Assembly (NCBI GenBank): GCA_016930015.1
Contig: JAFGHR010000113.1
Location: forward strand, 49,967-113,966
DNA from: Anaerolineae bacterium
GTDB lineage: Bacteria > Chloroflexota > Anaerolineae > Aggregatilineales > Aggregatilineaceae
Length of the DNA stretch: 64,000 nt
Direction of reading: 5' to 3'
This document shows, piece after piece, positions 52,992 to 61,643 of this stretch. The notes under the pieces were generated by a model. The model did no database searches, had not been told where the DNA came from, and saw nothing but the letters and a program-made list of their open reading frames with translations. Positions within the stretch are counted from its first letter, which is position 1, and the number at the start of each line of letters is the position of its first letter. The position numbers and the translations under genes are program-made.

Positions 52992-53828
52992 ATGCGCGAG
53001 ATCACGATTGCAACTGTTCAGATGAAACCGGTTCTAGGCGAGCCGGAAGACAATCTGGTGAAGATGTCGGACTTCGTATCCAAGATTGCATCCCAGCAGA
53101 AAGTGGACCTGATTGTTTTCCCAGAATTGGCGACCAGTGGTTATGAGCTAGGTGTACGTTTTACCGAGTTGGCACAGCGAATTCCGGGCCCAACTGTCAA
53201 CCTGTTAGCACAGCGTGCGGCTGAGTTTGGTGTGTATATTGCCTTCGGCCTGGTGAGCAAAGAGAAGGTTGAAAGCATTCTTTTCAACTCTGGCGTGCTG
53301 GTTGGCCCAGATGGTGAGATGCTCGGTATGTACAATAAAATTCATCTCCACGGTGAAGAACGTATGGCGTTTCGTGAAGGTTTCCGGATGCCCGTTATTG
53401 AAACCGAGATCGGCCAGGTGGGTTTGGTGCTCGGTTGGGACCTGGCTTTCCCAGAAGTGGCGCGTTCGCTGACAATGGATGGTGCTGAACTGCTGTGTGT
53501 GATGACCAACTGGGAAACATCGCGGATTGAGGAATGGCGCACCTACGTTCGGGCGCGGGCGTTTGAAAACGCGCTGTACGTGGCGGCTGCCAACCGCGTG
53601 GGGGAAGATGTGACACTCAGCTTTGGCGGCGAAAGTATGATTGTTGGCCCGCGGGGTAAGGTCTACGCGTCGCTGTCTGAGGAAAAAGACCCCGAAACCG
53701 GCCAGCCGCGTGAAGGTTACTGTGTGGCGCGTATTGATCTTGACGAAGTGCGCAAATGCCGTGAGGAACACCAGATGCTTCAAGCACGCCAGCCCCAGGT
53801 GTACCGGACGCTGGTTCGCCGTTACTAG
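52992..53828 (+). CDS. Carbon-nitrogen hydrolase (nitrilase-superfamily) protein lacking the nucleophile Cys
   Basis: The protein is 278 aa and has the nitrilase fold from end to end: VQMKPVLG, VFPELATSGYELG with E45, YNKIHLHGEE with K116, WRTYVRARAFENALYVAAANRVG. The catalytic Cys should follow as GxxxCYDxxFPE; here the sequence is GLVLGWDLAFPE, with Gly 148 (GGT) in that place. All other family residues remain, including the second Glu at about 122-123. A single base change (TGT to GGT) could explain it. It may be a pseudoenzyme or use another nucleophile. GAGGAAA lies 6 nt before the ATG. Confidence 0.8.
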   Translation: MREITIATVQMKPVLGEPEDNLVKMSDFVSKIASQQKVDLIVFPELATSGYELGVRFTELAQRIPGPTVNLLAQRAAEFGVYIAFGLVSKEKVESILFNSGVLVGPDGEMLGMYNKIHLHGEERMAFREGFRMPVIETEIGQVGLVLGWDLAFPEVARSLTMDGAELLCVMTNWETSRIEEWRTYVRARAFENALYVAAANRVGEDVTLSFGGESMIVGPRGKVYASLSEEKDPETGQPREGYCVARIDLDEVRKCREEHQMLQARQPQVYRTLVRRY

Positions 53829-53869
53829 GTGGGTGAGGGGCGGTTACGTGCCGCCGGAGAATGCGTGTG

Positions 53870-54094
53870 ATGAACAACACAGATCGCAGCCCAGAACACG
53901 ATGAAGTCGAATACATTGGCGCGCCTACCGAGTATGCTGACGCACAAGAAGCGCCAGAATGGCTGCAAATGCTTGTGAAGGCTCTGGTTGCTATTCCGGC
54001 GGGACTGGCCGCATTAACAGGGCTGCAATTGATTCTGCTGGCCGTGTTATTTGCGTGTATTGTTGCGTGTGTTCTCTTTACATCGATTGTGTAG
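53870..54094 (+). CDS. Small membrane protein (74 aa), unknown function
   Basis: This 74-aa protein has an acidic N-terminus (NNTDRSPEHDEVEYIGAPTEY) and one C-terminal TM helix at about 47-72 (LTGLQLILLAVLFACIVACVLF). ATG 53870 is chosen because GGAGA lies 9 nt upstream; ATG 53861 would be too close to it. It sits 41 bp downstream of the nitrilase-like gene and before a terminator. No family is recognised. Confidence 0.5.
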   Translation: MNNTDRSPEHDEVEYIGAPTEYADAQEAPEWLQMLVKALVAIPAGLAALTGLQLILLAVLFACIVACVLFTSIV

Positions 54095-54119
54095 GCCGCA
54101 TAGCCTGTATATCTATGAC

Positions 54120-54154
54120 CCGCCCGGTGGATTGGTCACGCCGGGCGGCTTTTT
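54120..54154 (+). terminator. Intrinsic terminator
   Basis: CCGCCCGG (54120-54127) pairs with CCGGGCGG (54141-54148), followed by CTTTTTG. It closes the nitrilase-like and small membrane protein transcription unit. Confidence 0.75.
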
Positions 54155-54196
54155 GCCTGTCACGGCCCGTTGCGGGGTGTCGAGGGAGAAAACTGA

Positions 54197-55234
54197 ATGG
54201 ATCGGATCGACTTACGAAGCGATACGGTTAGTTGGCCAACACCGGAAATGCGTCAGGCAATGGCGGATGCGGTCGTTGGCGATGACGTGTATGGTGAAGA
54301 CCCCACTGTAAACCGGCTTGAGCAAGAATCAGCGCGCCGTCTGGGCAAAGAAGCAGGGTTATTTCTGGCCAGTGGTACGATGGGCAACCTGGTTGGTGTG
54401 CTGGCACACTGCGGGCGCGGCGATGAGGTCATTTTGGGTGATCGCGCGCATACGTTTGTGTATGAAGCGGGCGGCATCGCGGCGTTGGGCAGCGTGCATC
54501 CCCACACAGTACCCGTTCAGCCTGATGGTACACTGCCGCTGGATGCCATTCGCAGCGCCATTCGTCCCGACAACCTGCATTTCCCCCGGACACGTTTGAT
54601 CGCGTTGGAAAACACACAGGGCACCGTCGGGGGTATCCCGATCAGCAAAGAATACACGGACGCGGTAGGTGCTATCGCTGCTGAGCATGATGTGGCGCTG
54701 CACATCGACGGCGCACGTATTTTTAACGCCGCTGTCGCCCTGAACTGTGACGTGGCCGATCTGGTTGCGGCAGCCGATAGTGTGCAGTTTTGCCTTTCAA
54801 AAGGGTTATGCGCACCGATCGGTTCAATGCTGGTGGGTTCACAGGCATACATCGACAACGCGCGTCGTGTTCGTAAGCTGGTTGGTGGTGCCATGCGGCA
54901 GGTCGGCATCGTGGCGGCGGCAGGGTTGATCGCCCTGGAAAAAATGACGCTGCGTTTGGGCGAGGATCATGCCACTGCCCGGCGTCTGGCCGAGGGCCTG
55001 GCGCAAATTCCACAGATCGAGATTGAGCCGGAGCGTGTGCAAACCAACATGATCTTTTTTGCGCTGCGCGAAAATGCCGGGATCACGGCGCCGGAGCTGA
55101 CTGAACGGCTGAAACAACACAACATCTGGACGCGTGCCGGTGATGAACGGCATTTCCGGTTTGTGACCCACTACTGGATTCAGCCTGAACATGTCGATAT
55201 TGTGATCAACGCCATGCGGAAGGAACTGATGTGA
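54197..55234 (+). CDS. ltaE: Low-specificity L-threonine aldolase
   Basis: This 345-aa PLP enzyme splits L-threonine and L-allo-threonine to glycine and acetaldehyde in the cytoplasm. Motifs of the beta-eliminating lyase family: IDLRSDTVSWPTPEMRQAM, GDDVYGEDPTVNRLE, ASGTMGNLVGVLAH, LENTQGTVGG and HIDGARIFNAAVAL for cofactor contacts, and K202 in the SKGLCAPIGS loop as the Schiff-base lysine. GAGGGAGA precedes the ATG. It overlaps the next gene by 4 bp, so the two are translationally coupled. The released acetaldehyde could in principle feed an AOR. Confidence 0.9.
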   Translation: MDRIDLRSDTVSWPTPEMRQAMADAVVGDDVYGEDPTVNRLEQESARRLGKEAGLFLASGTMGNLVGVLAHCGRGDEVILGDRAHTFVYEAGGIAALGSVHPHTVPVQPDGTLPLDAIRSAIRPDNLHFPRTRLIALENTQGTVGGIPISKEYTDAVGAIAAEHDVALHIDGARIFNAAVALNCDVADLVAAADSVQFCLSKGLCAPIGSMLVGSQAYIDNARRVRKLVGGAMRQVGIVAAAGLIALEKMTLRLGEDHATARRLAEGLAQIPQIEIEPERVQTNMIFFALRENAGITAPELTERLKQHNIWTRAGDERHFRFVTHYWIQPEHVDIVINAMRKELM

Positions 55235-56031
55235 AGCCGCCTTTCGCCGAGTCGGATGGTGCGGACGAAACCGAGTCACGTTCGCCGCGCCCCATGACCC
55301 CACTTGATCGTCGCCGCCTGCGTGTTGGTCACCCGCCGCAGGCAATCCCCCTGCATGATGACGATCATGACAGCGATTGGTCAGAGGAAACCGACTACCG
55401 AACGCCGCGCAGCACACGCCAGGACCTTGATCCGGTGTTCGGGTATATTTTGGCGATGGCATTAAGCGTAGGTCTGACGCCGCTTGATGCCAACACGCGT
55501 TACGTGATTCTGTGGGCGTTTCTGGCGGCGATGGGCGGGATGGCGTTTTTGCTGGGGAGCGGTATCCGGCTCAAAGTGTCCGATCCGGTCGATTTGATAT
55601 GGGGTGTAGGGTTAGGCGTATTTACCGGGGGGGCGCTCGCGCTGGTGGGTGCGGATACGCTCGCGACTACCTCCGAGCGCCTGTTTAGCGCCGACCAGGA
55701 AAACAACCCGCTGCTGCGGACATGGGTTTTTCAAACAACAGTGTTCGTAATGCCGCTGGCCGAATCCCTGTTTTTTCGCGGTGCCATGCAGCGTATTCAC
55801 CCGATTCCCGTTGTGGCCTTGCTGGCCAGCGCGTGGTCGATGTTGATGTTTTTTCCGAACCTGGGTTTGAGTGAAACGCCGGTAGTGGGGGTTGTGTTTG
55901 GCACCGCCCTGGTGTTTCTGAATTTTTTGTACAGTTATGTACACTTCCGGCATGGTTTGGCCGCCAGCTTTTTTTGCCAGATGGTCGCGGGGACGCTGCT
56001 GCTGCTGGTGCCGGTGCTGGTGATGTTATGA
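55231..56031 (+). CDS. CPBP/CAAX-protease-like membrane protein, degenerate
   Basis: This 266-aa protein starts at GTG 55231, overlapping ltaE. A charged, probably disordered N-terminus (about 1-65) precedes about six TM helices. The stretch MPLAESLFFRGAMQRI resembles the EExxxR motif of CPBP intramembrane proteases, but the second Glu is Ser, and no clear FxxxH follows, so catalysis is doubtful. Length and topology otherwise fit. Function unknown. Confidence 0.5.
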   Translation: MKPPFAESDGADETESRSPRPMTPLDRRRLRVGHPPQAIPLHDDDHDSDWSEETDYRTPRSTRQDLDPVFGYILAMALSVGLTPLDANTRYVILWAFLAAMGGMAFLLGSGIRLKVSDPVDLIWGVGLGVFTGGALALVGADTLATTSERLFSADQENNPLLRTWVFQTTVFVMPLAESLFFRGAMQRIHPIPVVALLASAWSMLMFFPNLGLSETPVVGVVFGTALVFLNFLYSYVHFRHGLAASFFCQMVAGTLLLLVPVLVML

Positions 56032-56070
56032 GTAATTCAGTTTGACGGGTAACCGGTTCTTCTGTTCAGG

Positions 56071-57438
56071 CTACCGCTCCCACACACGGATACGATTCAG
56101 GTGGCAGGTAGTCGGTACACTTTCTGCGTAACAAAAGAAAGCCACCGATCCCTCGAAAAACGTCTGATCGATGAATGTCAACACTTCCTGACCGTTGATC
56201 CCCAGTGTGATCATGCCCTCTTTAGAGGCTTCAATCGTGAGTAAGTTGGTTGCGGCGCCGGTGCGTATGGCCGAATGTGCCGTCCAATCACGGATTGTGA
56301 TCGCGCTGCTAGGGCTTTCGGGTGTTGCCCGGTGTTGGACAGCTACCCGGTATTCGCCTTGATTGGAGATGCCGAAGTACACAAAGTTATAGTCGTCTTT
56401 GTAGTGGAACCAGATTCCATAACGTCCGTCCCTGACCATATTTTCGACAAGACTGACTTGTGCCTCAACAATGTAGTCACTGAATGTGGCATCCTCAATC
56501 GAACCCCATGAACGCGCAAATGGCCGCGTGAGAATGCTTGTTAGCTTGATCTCATAGGCGCCATCAACGATCTGGTTCGTGAATGTCGAGTCGTATCCCT
56601 GGTACCAACGGTGGTCGCTTACTCCATCAGCGAATGTTTCGTCAATGTGCAGAATGTAGCCGGGGTGGTCTGCTGCCGGGAAGATAGGCGTTGCGGTTGG
56701 TGGTATTGGAAGCTGGCTTGCTTCTTCTGCCGACATCGTATGAAGGGTATACACGATACTCAACCCGCCGTCCGGCGATCGTTCGGAATGCAAACCGGCG
56801 TACCAGTTATTGTCAGCATGAAGGGTCGTGACGTTTTGGCCGAGTACCTCAACCTCGGCAAACCAATCGTACAGCGCGCCGTCCGATGCGGCCACAACAG
56901 CGGCCAGCGGATCGTCATCCGGGTCACCATTGGCCAGCCAATCACGAAAACCAACCGCCAGGCTTGAAGCCAGCGCTTCCAGCCCAAACATTTCAGCCGC
57001 ACTATAACGCGTATTGTGAACGGCCAGCGCCCACAGTGTCACCGTGTCCGACTCATCGGAAAGGCTGAGTTCAAGCGGAAATTCGGAAAGATCAAAGTCG
57101 TCGGTCGTATCACCGGGCCGGTTGGCCGGATACAACAGGTACGTGTACGTGCCGTCTGCATCGGTCATGATGAAAAATAACTGGGCAGGTTGTCCGGCTG
57201 GCCGCTTCAGCAGCTTGAGCGATGGGATCGTGATCCGCAGCCGCGCCCCGGAAGCCTGTATGCCGCTGAGTTGCAAGCTGTTGCTGTTGGGTGTAGGCGG
57301 CGCGGTGGGGACGGCTGAGTTATTCGCCGAGGAATCATTTCCGGCGTCTGGCAGCGAACTGCACCCCGACAGCACCCAGGCTAAACCGATGATCCAGAGC
57401 GTTCTGATCAACCGCGATTGATACGTTGTAGTGTTCAC
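56071..57438 (-). CDS. Lipoprotein with a C-terminal concanavalin-like domain
   Basis: This 455-aa exported lipoprotein has the lipobox LSGC at the end of TLWIIGLAWVLSGC, then a Pro/Thr/Ser/Asn-rich spacer (about 26-55). A middle domain (about 55-235) has no name. The C-terminal part (about 255-455) has the look of a laminin-G or 3-keto-disaccharide-hydrolase-type sandwich (DETFADGVSDHRWYQG, YGIWFHYKDDYNFVYFGIS, LLTIEASKEGMITLGINGQEV). The start is GTG 57438 without a clear ribosome site. It follows the 1069-aa gene after 15 bp in the same direction and is probably co-expressed. May bind a surface glycan. Confidence 0.6.
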   Translation of the reverse strand: MNTTTYQSRLIRTLWIIGLAWVLSGCSSLPDAGNDSSANNSAVPTAPPTPNSNSLQLSGIQASGARLRITIPSLKLLKRPAGQPAQLFFIMTDADGTYTYLLYPANRPGDTTDDFDLSEFPLELSLSDESDTVTLWALAVHNTRYSAAEMFGLEALASSLAVGFRDWLANGDPDDDPLAAVVAASDGALYDWFAEVEVLGQNVTTLHADNNWYAGLHSERSPDGGLSIVYTLHTMSAEEASQLPIPPTATPIFPAADHPGYILHIDETFADGVSDHRWYQGYDSTFTNQIVDGAYEIKLTSILTRPFARSWGSIEDATFSDYIVEAQVSLVENMVRDGRYGIWFHYKDDYNFVYFGISNQGEYRVAVQHRATPESPSSAITIRDWTAHSAIRTGAATNLLTIEASKEGMITLGINGQEVLTFIDQTFFEGSVAFFCYAESVPTTCHLNRIRVWER

Positions 57439-57453
57439 CGATGGTTGGCCTGT

Positions 57454-60400
57454 TTAGCTCCGAGTGCGAATATGACTTCTGGCAAAGTAACCGTGAATCC
57501 ATCGCAGCGTTTCCAGGGCGGTTTGCGGCTGGCGCCGGCCTGTTTCGAGCTGGCGACCCGTCCCGCCTTCGGACAGCACCCGCTCATTGCTGTGATCGGC
57601 CATGATCCCGATCGCTTCGGCAAGGTGCTGGCAATCCTGGGCGAACTGCTCTTGAAGTTGGCGCTGATTGTACAACGAAAGTGTGCTCCACAAACTATCC
57701 AGTTCACCCGTTAACGCCTCAACCGTGATTTCGGACATGGCTTTATCTGTAAACGCACGCTGTAAGCCGTGGAACAGGCGGGTGATGGCGCCTGTTTCGC
57801 GTAAAAACATGACGGCTGAGCGATTTCCAAATATGTGAGCCATCGCTTCGACCTCAAGATCAAGCGGTATGATCTGTTGTTGTGCCAGATAACCACCGAC
57901 AAAACGCAGCAAATCAACGCCAGTCCGAGGGGCCACCTGGTTTTTTACAAAGAATGGCTCGATATGTTTTCTTCCGGACTTCCTGGTCCGGTTTTGGCCG
58001 AGCTCTAGCACCTGTTGGGTGATGTTCAGGATATTATCGGCAACTTGCTGCCGTTCATCATCGGATATCCCACCGGACATGGTGTCAAGGTCTCGCCGCA
58101 GCCGGTGCTTGGGCGGGAGTTCTTTGTTTCCATGATAAATGGTGGCAATGTCAACCAGCAGCCGGGCGGCAGTATGGATGTCATCTGCAAACCGCATCAA
58201 GCCGGAGCTTTCCATAGCTAACCGCATGACATACGTGGCGCGCAGCGAACCGGCAATTTCTGTGCCAACTTCTTCTTCGAAGAATGTGATCAGCATTGGG
58301 GCTTCTTCGATCGGTACGCCGCGTATGTACCGGCGCAGCAGTTCAAGAGATGTCACTTTGATCTCAAAATCCCAGATAATAAGCGGCCACATCTGCCCCA
58401 GCAGCACGGCGCCCTCTTTACCCATATGCAGGGTGTTGTCAACCAACGCTGAACCAACGCGCAGCGCGTCGATAGCGTTTTCGTGCCGCGCATGGAATGC
58501 AAGAAGTTTGAGCGTGTTGTCATGCCCGATGATATCGATCAACATGCTGTCATTGAACAACATCGTGGTCAAACGGCTGGCGGCGTAATCGAGATCATCG
58601 GCCCACTCGCGGTTTTCCAATGCGCCAGCGTAGATCATGGCGCGTGGTTCAGGACGAATCTGGCTGCCTTCGAGATAACCAAGCGCTTCGTTGATCTGTC
58701 CGGTTTCCAACGGGGTGAGCAGGAAGACTTCACCGGCCAACTCGGTGAACACGTCCAACCGGTCAAGGCCGATAACCTCGTTTTGATAAAACTCAAGCTG
58801 GTATACGGCCTGGTCGTATTCGCCGATCTGTAACAATAACTGGACAAGCACACGGTGCCCCGGTGGTTCGAGGTTTCGCAGGGTAGACACGTCGCCAAAG
58901 TCTTCGATCACGTGATCAATGAGGGGCAGGTAACGTTTGGCCTCAGCGGACTGTACCATCACCAGCAGCGACTGAAGCGCGGTTGTATCGATCAGTTCTG
59001 GACGTTGTGAATAGATGGCCCACTCAACAAAACGCGCCAGGACAACCATCCGGTAACCATCGCCAAAAACACGCGCACCCTGCACAAGCACGTTCGGTGG
59101 AGCAGACGATTTCGGCTCTGGTTTGAGATATTCCAGCGTAGTCTGTGTCACTTTTGGAAGCTGGCGTGCGTATTCCTCGTCGCTCAGCAGGCGGTACAGG
59201 TCACCGGCAGGTAGGGCTTCTACGCTCAACAAGAACAGAGTACGGGCCACGTCTGGATTGGTACGGGCTGCTGGCAGCGCTGCCTGAACAATATCGGGCA
59301 GACTGTCATTAAACCCCATATCTGCCGGCGCGCGTTGTAGTTCGGCCAGGAAGGTAGTCGCCTCATCTATACGACCGGATTCGAACAAACTGGCCAGATG
59401 GTGTATCGCTGCCTGGCGTAACAAAACAAACCATGGTCTGGCGAATGTCTGGTGTGCCTGGTGAAACCAGCGTGTGAGCATCGCATAGACGGCATACGTT
59501 TGTTGGTTGTCGATGGCTGTGCGCAGTTGGTTTGTGACGGTATCAACAATGTCTGGATTTTCTGACGCGACAGTGGGGATAATGTCTGCTGTGGTGATAT
59601 CTTCGAGCGCTAATGTAAAAGCGAGCAGGTGACGCACATAAACCTGCCGCAGGTGATCGGGCAGCGTCGGGTCTTCGGCCAGAATCGCGGCGACCGTCCT
59701 TCGATCGGCGGGTTGTCCCTGTAGCACGGTTTGATCCAACGCGGCCCGCCGGGATACCCAGGCCAGTGCGCGGCCCAGATTCTCACGGTGGCGAGCGCGC
59801 CAAACGGCAGTACGCGACAACTGCTCGGTTTGTTCTACAACCAGGTGCGGATCAAGCCGAAACTGCCTGAGAATATAACGGCTGTACACATCTTCAGGCG
59901 GACGTGTAAGCAGGCTGCCGCGAGTCCAATCGTAGATCATGTGATGTTCCGGGTGTGCAACCCGGCTCATAAACTTGATCTGGACCTGGGTGTCGCCCAG
60001 GGTATGTAAATGGGTAGCGAATGTGATGCCTACGCGCGCCGGGACCGGCAGCAGGCTGAGCAGTCCCTGGATAAAACGCAGGCGCTGTTCTACTGATGCC
60101 GGGCTGTTTACGATCGCTATCGGCCATCCCTGCACTAAGGCGGCCAGTATCCCTTCCATGGTTTCGAGCGAGTTATGGCAGTATTCGACCAAATCAAACA
60201 GGCTGTCAGTTTGTTGTTCCGCGTCCGGTGGGTTCGGATCGTGTAACTCATATGGCATCAGGTCCGGTTTGATCGTGGAAAAGGCTGGCATTTCCATTTT
60301 GGCCAGCGACCGGAAGGTCATCACGTTGCCGCCCAACCAGCGGAGTACGGCAACGGGTACCAGTATGTACAGGATTTGTGGCAGGCCAGCGTCGTTATGC

Positions 60401-60663
60401 TGCGCTTTGGCCAGAACAAAATCTGTGGTCTGGCCTCGAAACAGACCCAAAGCGCCAGGCATATCATCTGTGGTTTCTTCTGGCAGCGGAGGGACCAGAC
60501 GGGCTGTTTGGACACATTCAGCGGCATGGATGGGGGTAATGTTGGGCGTGTGCGCAATAATATTCGGTTTTTCGAGCGACCGTTGGCCGCGATCAACGAG
60601 AAGCCCGTAATAGAACCGCTCTAGTTGAAAAACGCGTGACTCAGACACAATAGCCCTACTCAT
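57454..60663 (-). CDS. Large protein resembling GTPase-associated protein 1-like N-terminus
   Basis: This is a 1069-aa soluble protein. The first 230 residues (VFQLERFYYGLL..., NIIAHTPNITPIHAAECVQ, LVPPLPEE...PGALGLFRGQTTDFVLAKAQHND, YILVPVAVLRWLGGN, then ILAALVQGWPIAIVNSPASVEQRLRFIQGLLSLLPVPARVGITFATHLH) remind me of the N-terminal and middle domains of GTPase-associated protein 1 (GAP1)-like proteins. This is a tentative recollection. The rest is all-helical, TPR- or HEAT-like, with no catalytic motif seen. Possible starts are ATG 60663 or GTG 60648, which has a better ribosome site (AGTAGGG). No GTPase gene is adjacent. Upstream on the strand is rdgB, downstream the lipoprotein. Confidence 0.5.
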   Translation of the reverse strand: MSRAIVSESRVFQLERFYYGLLVDRGQRSLEKPNIIAHTPNITPIHAAECVQTARLVPPLPEETTDDMPGALGLFRGQTTDFVLAKAQHNDAGLPQILYILVPVAVLRWLGGNVMTFRSLAKMEMPAFSTIKPDLMPYELHDPNPPDAEQQTDSLFDLVEYCHNSLETMEGILAALVQGWPIAIVNSPASVEQRLRFIQGLLSLLPVPARVGITFATHLHTLGDTQVQIKFMSRVAHPEHHMIYDWTRGSLLTRPPEDVYSRYILRQFRLDPHLVVEQTEQLSRTAVWRARHRENLGRALAWVSRRAALDQTVLQGQPADRRTVAAILAEDPTLPDHLRQVYVRHLLAFTLALEDITTADIIPTVASENPDIVDTVTNQLRTAIDNQQTYAVYAMLTRWFHQAHQTFARPWFVLLRQAAIHHLASLFESGRIDEATTFLAELQRAPADMGFNDSLPDIVQAALPAARTNPDVARTLFLLSVEALPAGDLYRLLSDEEYARQLPKVTQTTLEYLKPEPKSSAPPNVLVQGARVFGDGYRMVVLARFVEWAIYSQRPELIDTTALQSLLVMVQSAEAKRYLPLIDHVIEDFGDVSTLRNLEPPGHRVLVQLLLQIGEYDQAVYQLEFYQNEVIGLDRLDVFTELAGEVFLLTPLETGQINEALGYLEGSQIRPEPRAMIYAGALENREWADDLDYAASRLTTMLFNDSMLIDIIGHDNTLKLLAFHARHENAIDALRVGSALVDNTLHMGKEGAVLLGQMWPLIIWDFEIKVTSLELLRRYIRGVPIEEAPMLITFFEEEVGTEIAGSLRATYVMRLAMESSGLMRFADDIHTAARLLVDIATIYHGNKELPPKHRLRRDLDTMSGGISDDERQQVADNILNITQQVLELGQNRTRKSGRKHIEPFFVKNQVAPRTGVDLLRFVGGYLAQQQIIPLDLEVEAMAHIFGNRSAVMFLRETGAITRLFHGLQRAFTDKAMSEITVEALTGELDSLWSTLSLYNQRQLQEQFAQDCQHLAEAIGIMADHSNERVLSEGGTGRQLETGRRQPQTALETLRWIHGYFARSHIRTRS

Positions 60664-60766
60664 TTATTGTAAGATACACCGGACAGTGGCTCTATTTTAC
60701 AGGATGGTCGGATTCAAGGCTAAAGTGCTGTATGGGTCCGAACCGTTTGTTGTGAGCGCTCGCGAT

Positions 60767-61330
60767 CTACGTGTTGATCAGGAAGTCCCTCAACTTATCC
60801 AGGGCGCGGGCACGCATTGAAATCTTCATTTTGGCTTCGCGCTGCATCTCACCATACGTTACCGTATGGCCTTCCGGTACAAAAATACTATCCCACCCGA
60901 ATCCATAGTTCCCGCGTGGTGACCGGGCGATTTCACCGTTCACCTGGCCGGCGAACGTCTGGGTGGTTCGCCCGTCAGACAGGCAGAGGATCACGGTCGC
61001 GATAGCATGGCGATCGTCCCAGGCGTGTAACTGGCGGCATAACCCGTCTTCACCGATGGCCCCCAGCACCCATTTGATCAATGCGCCGGGGTACCCATTC
61101 CAGGCCACGACTCCCAGCCCGGTATCCTCGACCAGAACGCGCCCTTCACCGATGTGATCGTAAGCCGCCTGTGCCTTAAAACGCGCGACCTCTGCCGGAT
61201 CGGTTGACTGGATTTCGGGCAGGTCCAGCGCGATACGTTCTACAGAAACGGGACATGATTCCAGCGCGCCGCGAATCTCGCGGTATTTTTCTTCGTTGGA
61301 TGATACAAAGTACAGGGTGGATTCCGGCAT
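60767..61330 (-). CDS. rdgB: Non-canonical purine NTP pyrophosphatase RdgB/HAM1
   Basis: This 187-aa enzyme hydrolyses dITP, XTP and ITP to the monophosphates and keeps deaminated purines out of nucleic acids. Family motifs: FVSSNEEKYREIR near the N-terminus (phosphate-binding loop, normally SxNxxKxxE), LVEDTGLGV (metal-binding Asp), FAGQVNGEIARSPRGNYGFGWDSIFVPEG in the centre, and a C-terminal SMRARALDKLRDFL. Slightly shorter than the usual 195-200 aa. AAGGA precedes the ATG. Confidence 0.87.
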   Translation of the reverse strand: MPESTLYFVSSNEEKYREIRGALESCPVSVERIALDLPEIQSTDPAEVARFKAQAAYDHIGEGRVLVEDTGLGVVAWNGYPGALIKWVLGAIGEDGLCRQLHAWDDRHAIATVILCLSDGRTTQTFAGQVNGEIARSPRGNYGFGWDSIFVPEGHTVTYGEMQREAKMKISMRARALDKLRDFLINT

Positions 61331-61474
61331 GTTTTTTCCTTTTGGTGTGATCGTGTTAGTGTGATCGTGAGTGGTGATCGCGACGATGGTACATCGATAA
61401 CAAAGAACAATTATGCTACTGGTAGGGCGGAATGCAAAATGATACTTTTTCGACCGATTTTCGTTATGACATGC
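61331..61474. other. Divergent spacer upstream of AOR 2
   Basis: No gene is seen between rdgB and the AOR 2 promoter. The promoter and leader hairpin further downstream in the 313-bp spacer are listed separately. Confidence 0.4.
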
Positions 61475-61503
61475 CTGACACGCCCTGATACATCGGGTAT
61501 GAT
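61475..61503 (+). promoter_or_regulatory. Promoter of AOR 2
   Basis: CTGACA (61475-61480) and TATGAT (61498-61503) are 17 nt apart, each one base from consensus. Transcription should begin at about 61510, giving a 134-nt leader. Confidence 0.65.
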
Positions 61504-61570
61504 GGGATAAAGTTTTGGGTGAAAATCCGGATGCGTGCCGCGTGAGTTTCTCAAAAAATGTTATGAAACC

Positions 61571-61602
61571 GGGTTTTCAGGACAGGCACGGCCTGAAAAC
61601 CC
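61571..61602 (+). promoter_or_regulatory. Leader hairpin of AOR 2
   Basis: GGGTTTTCAGG (61571-61581) pairs perfectly with 61592-61602 around a 10-nt loop. It lies in the transcribed leader, 41 nt before the AOR 2 start, and is not followed by a T-run. It could be part of a regulatory RNA or a protein-binding site. I do not recognise a Moco/Tuco riboswitch, but cannot exclude one. Confidence 0.55.
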
Positions 61603-61643
61603 TCATACGATTCCGGTCGAGAGAATAGGGGAGAAGTCATAGA

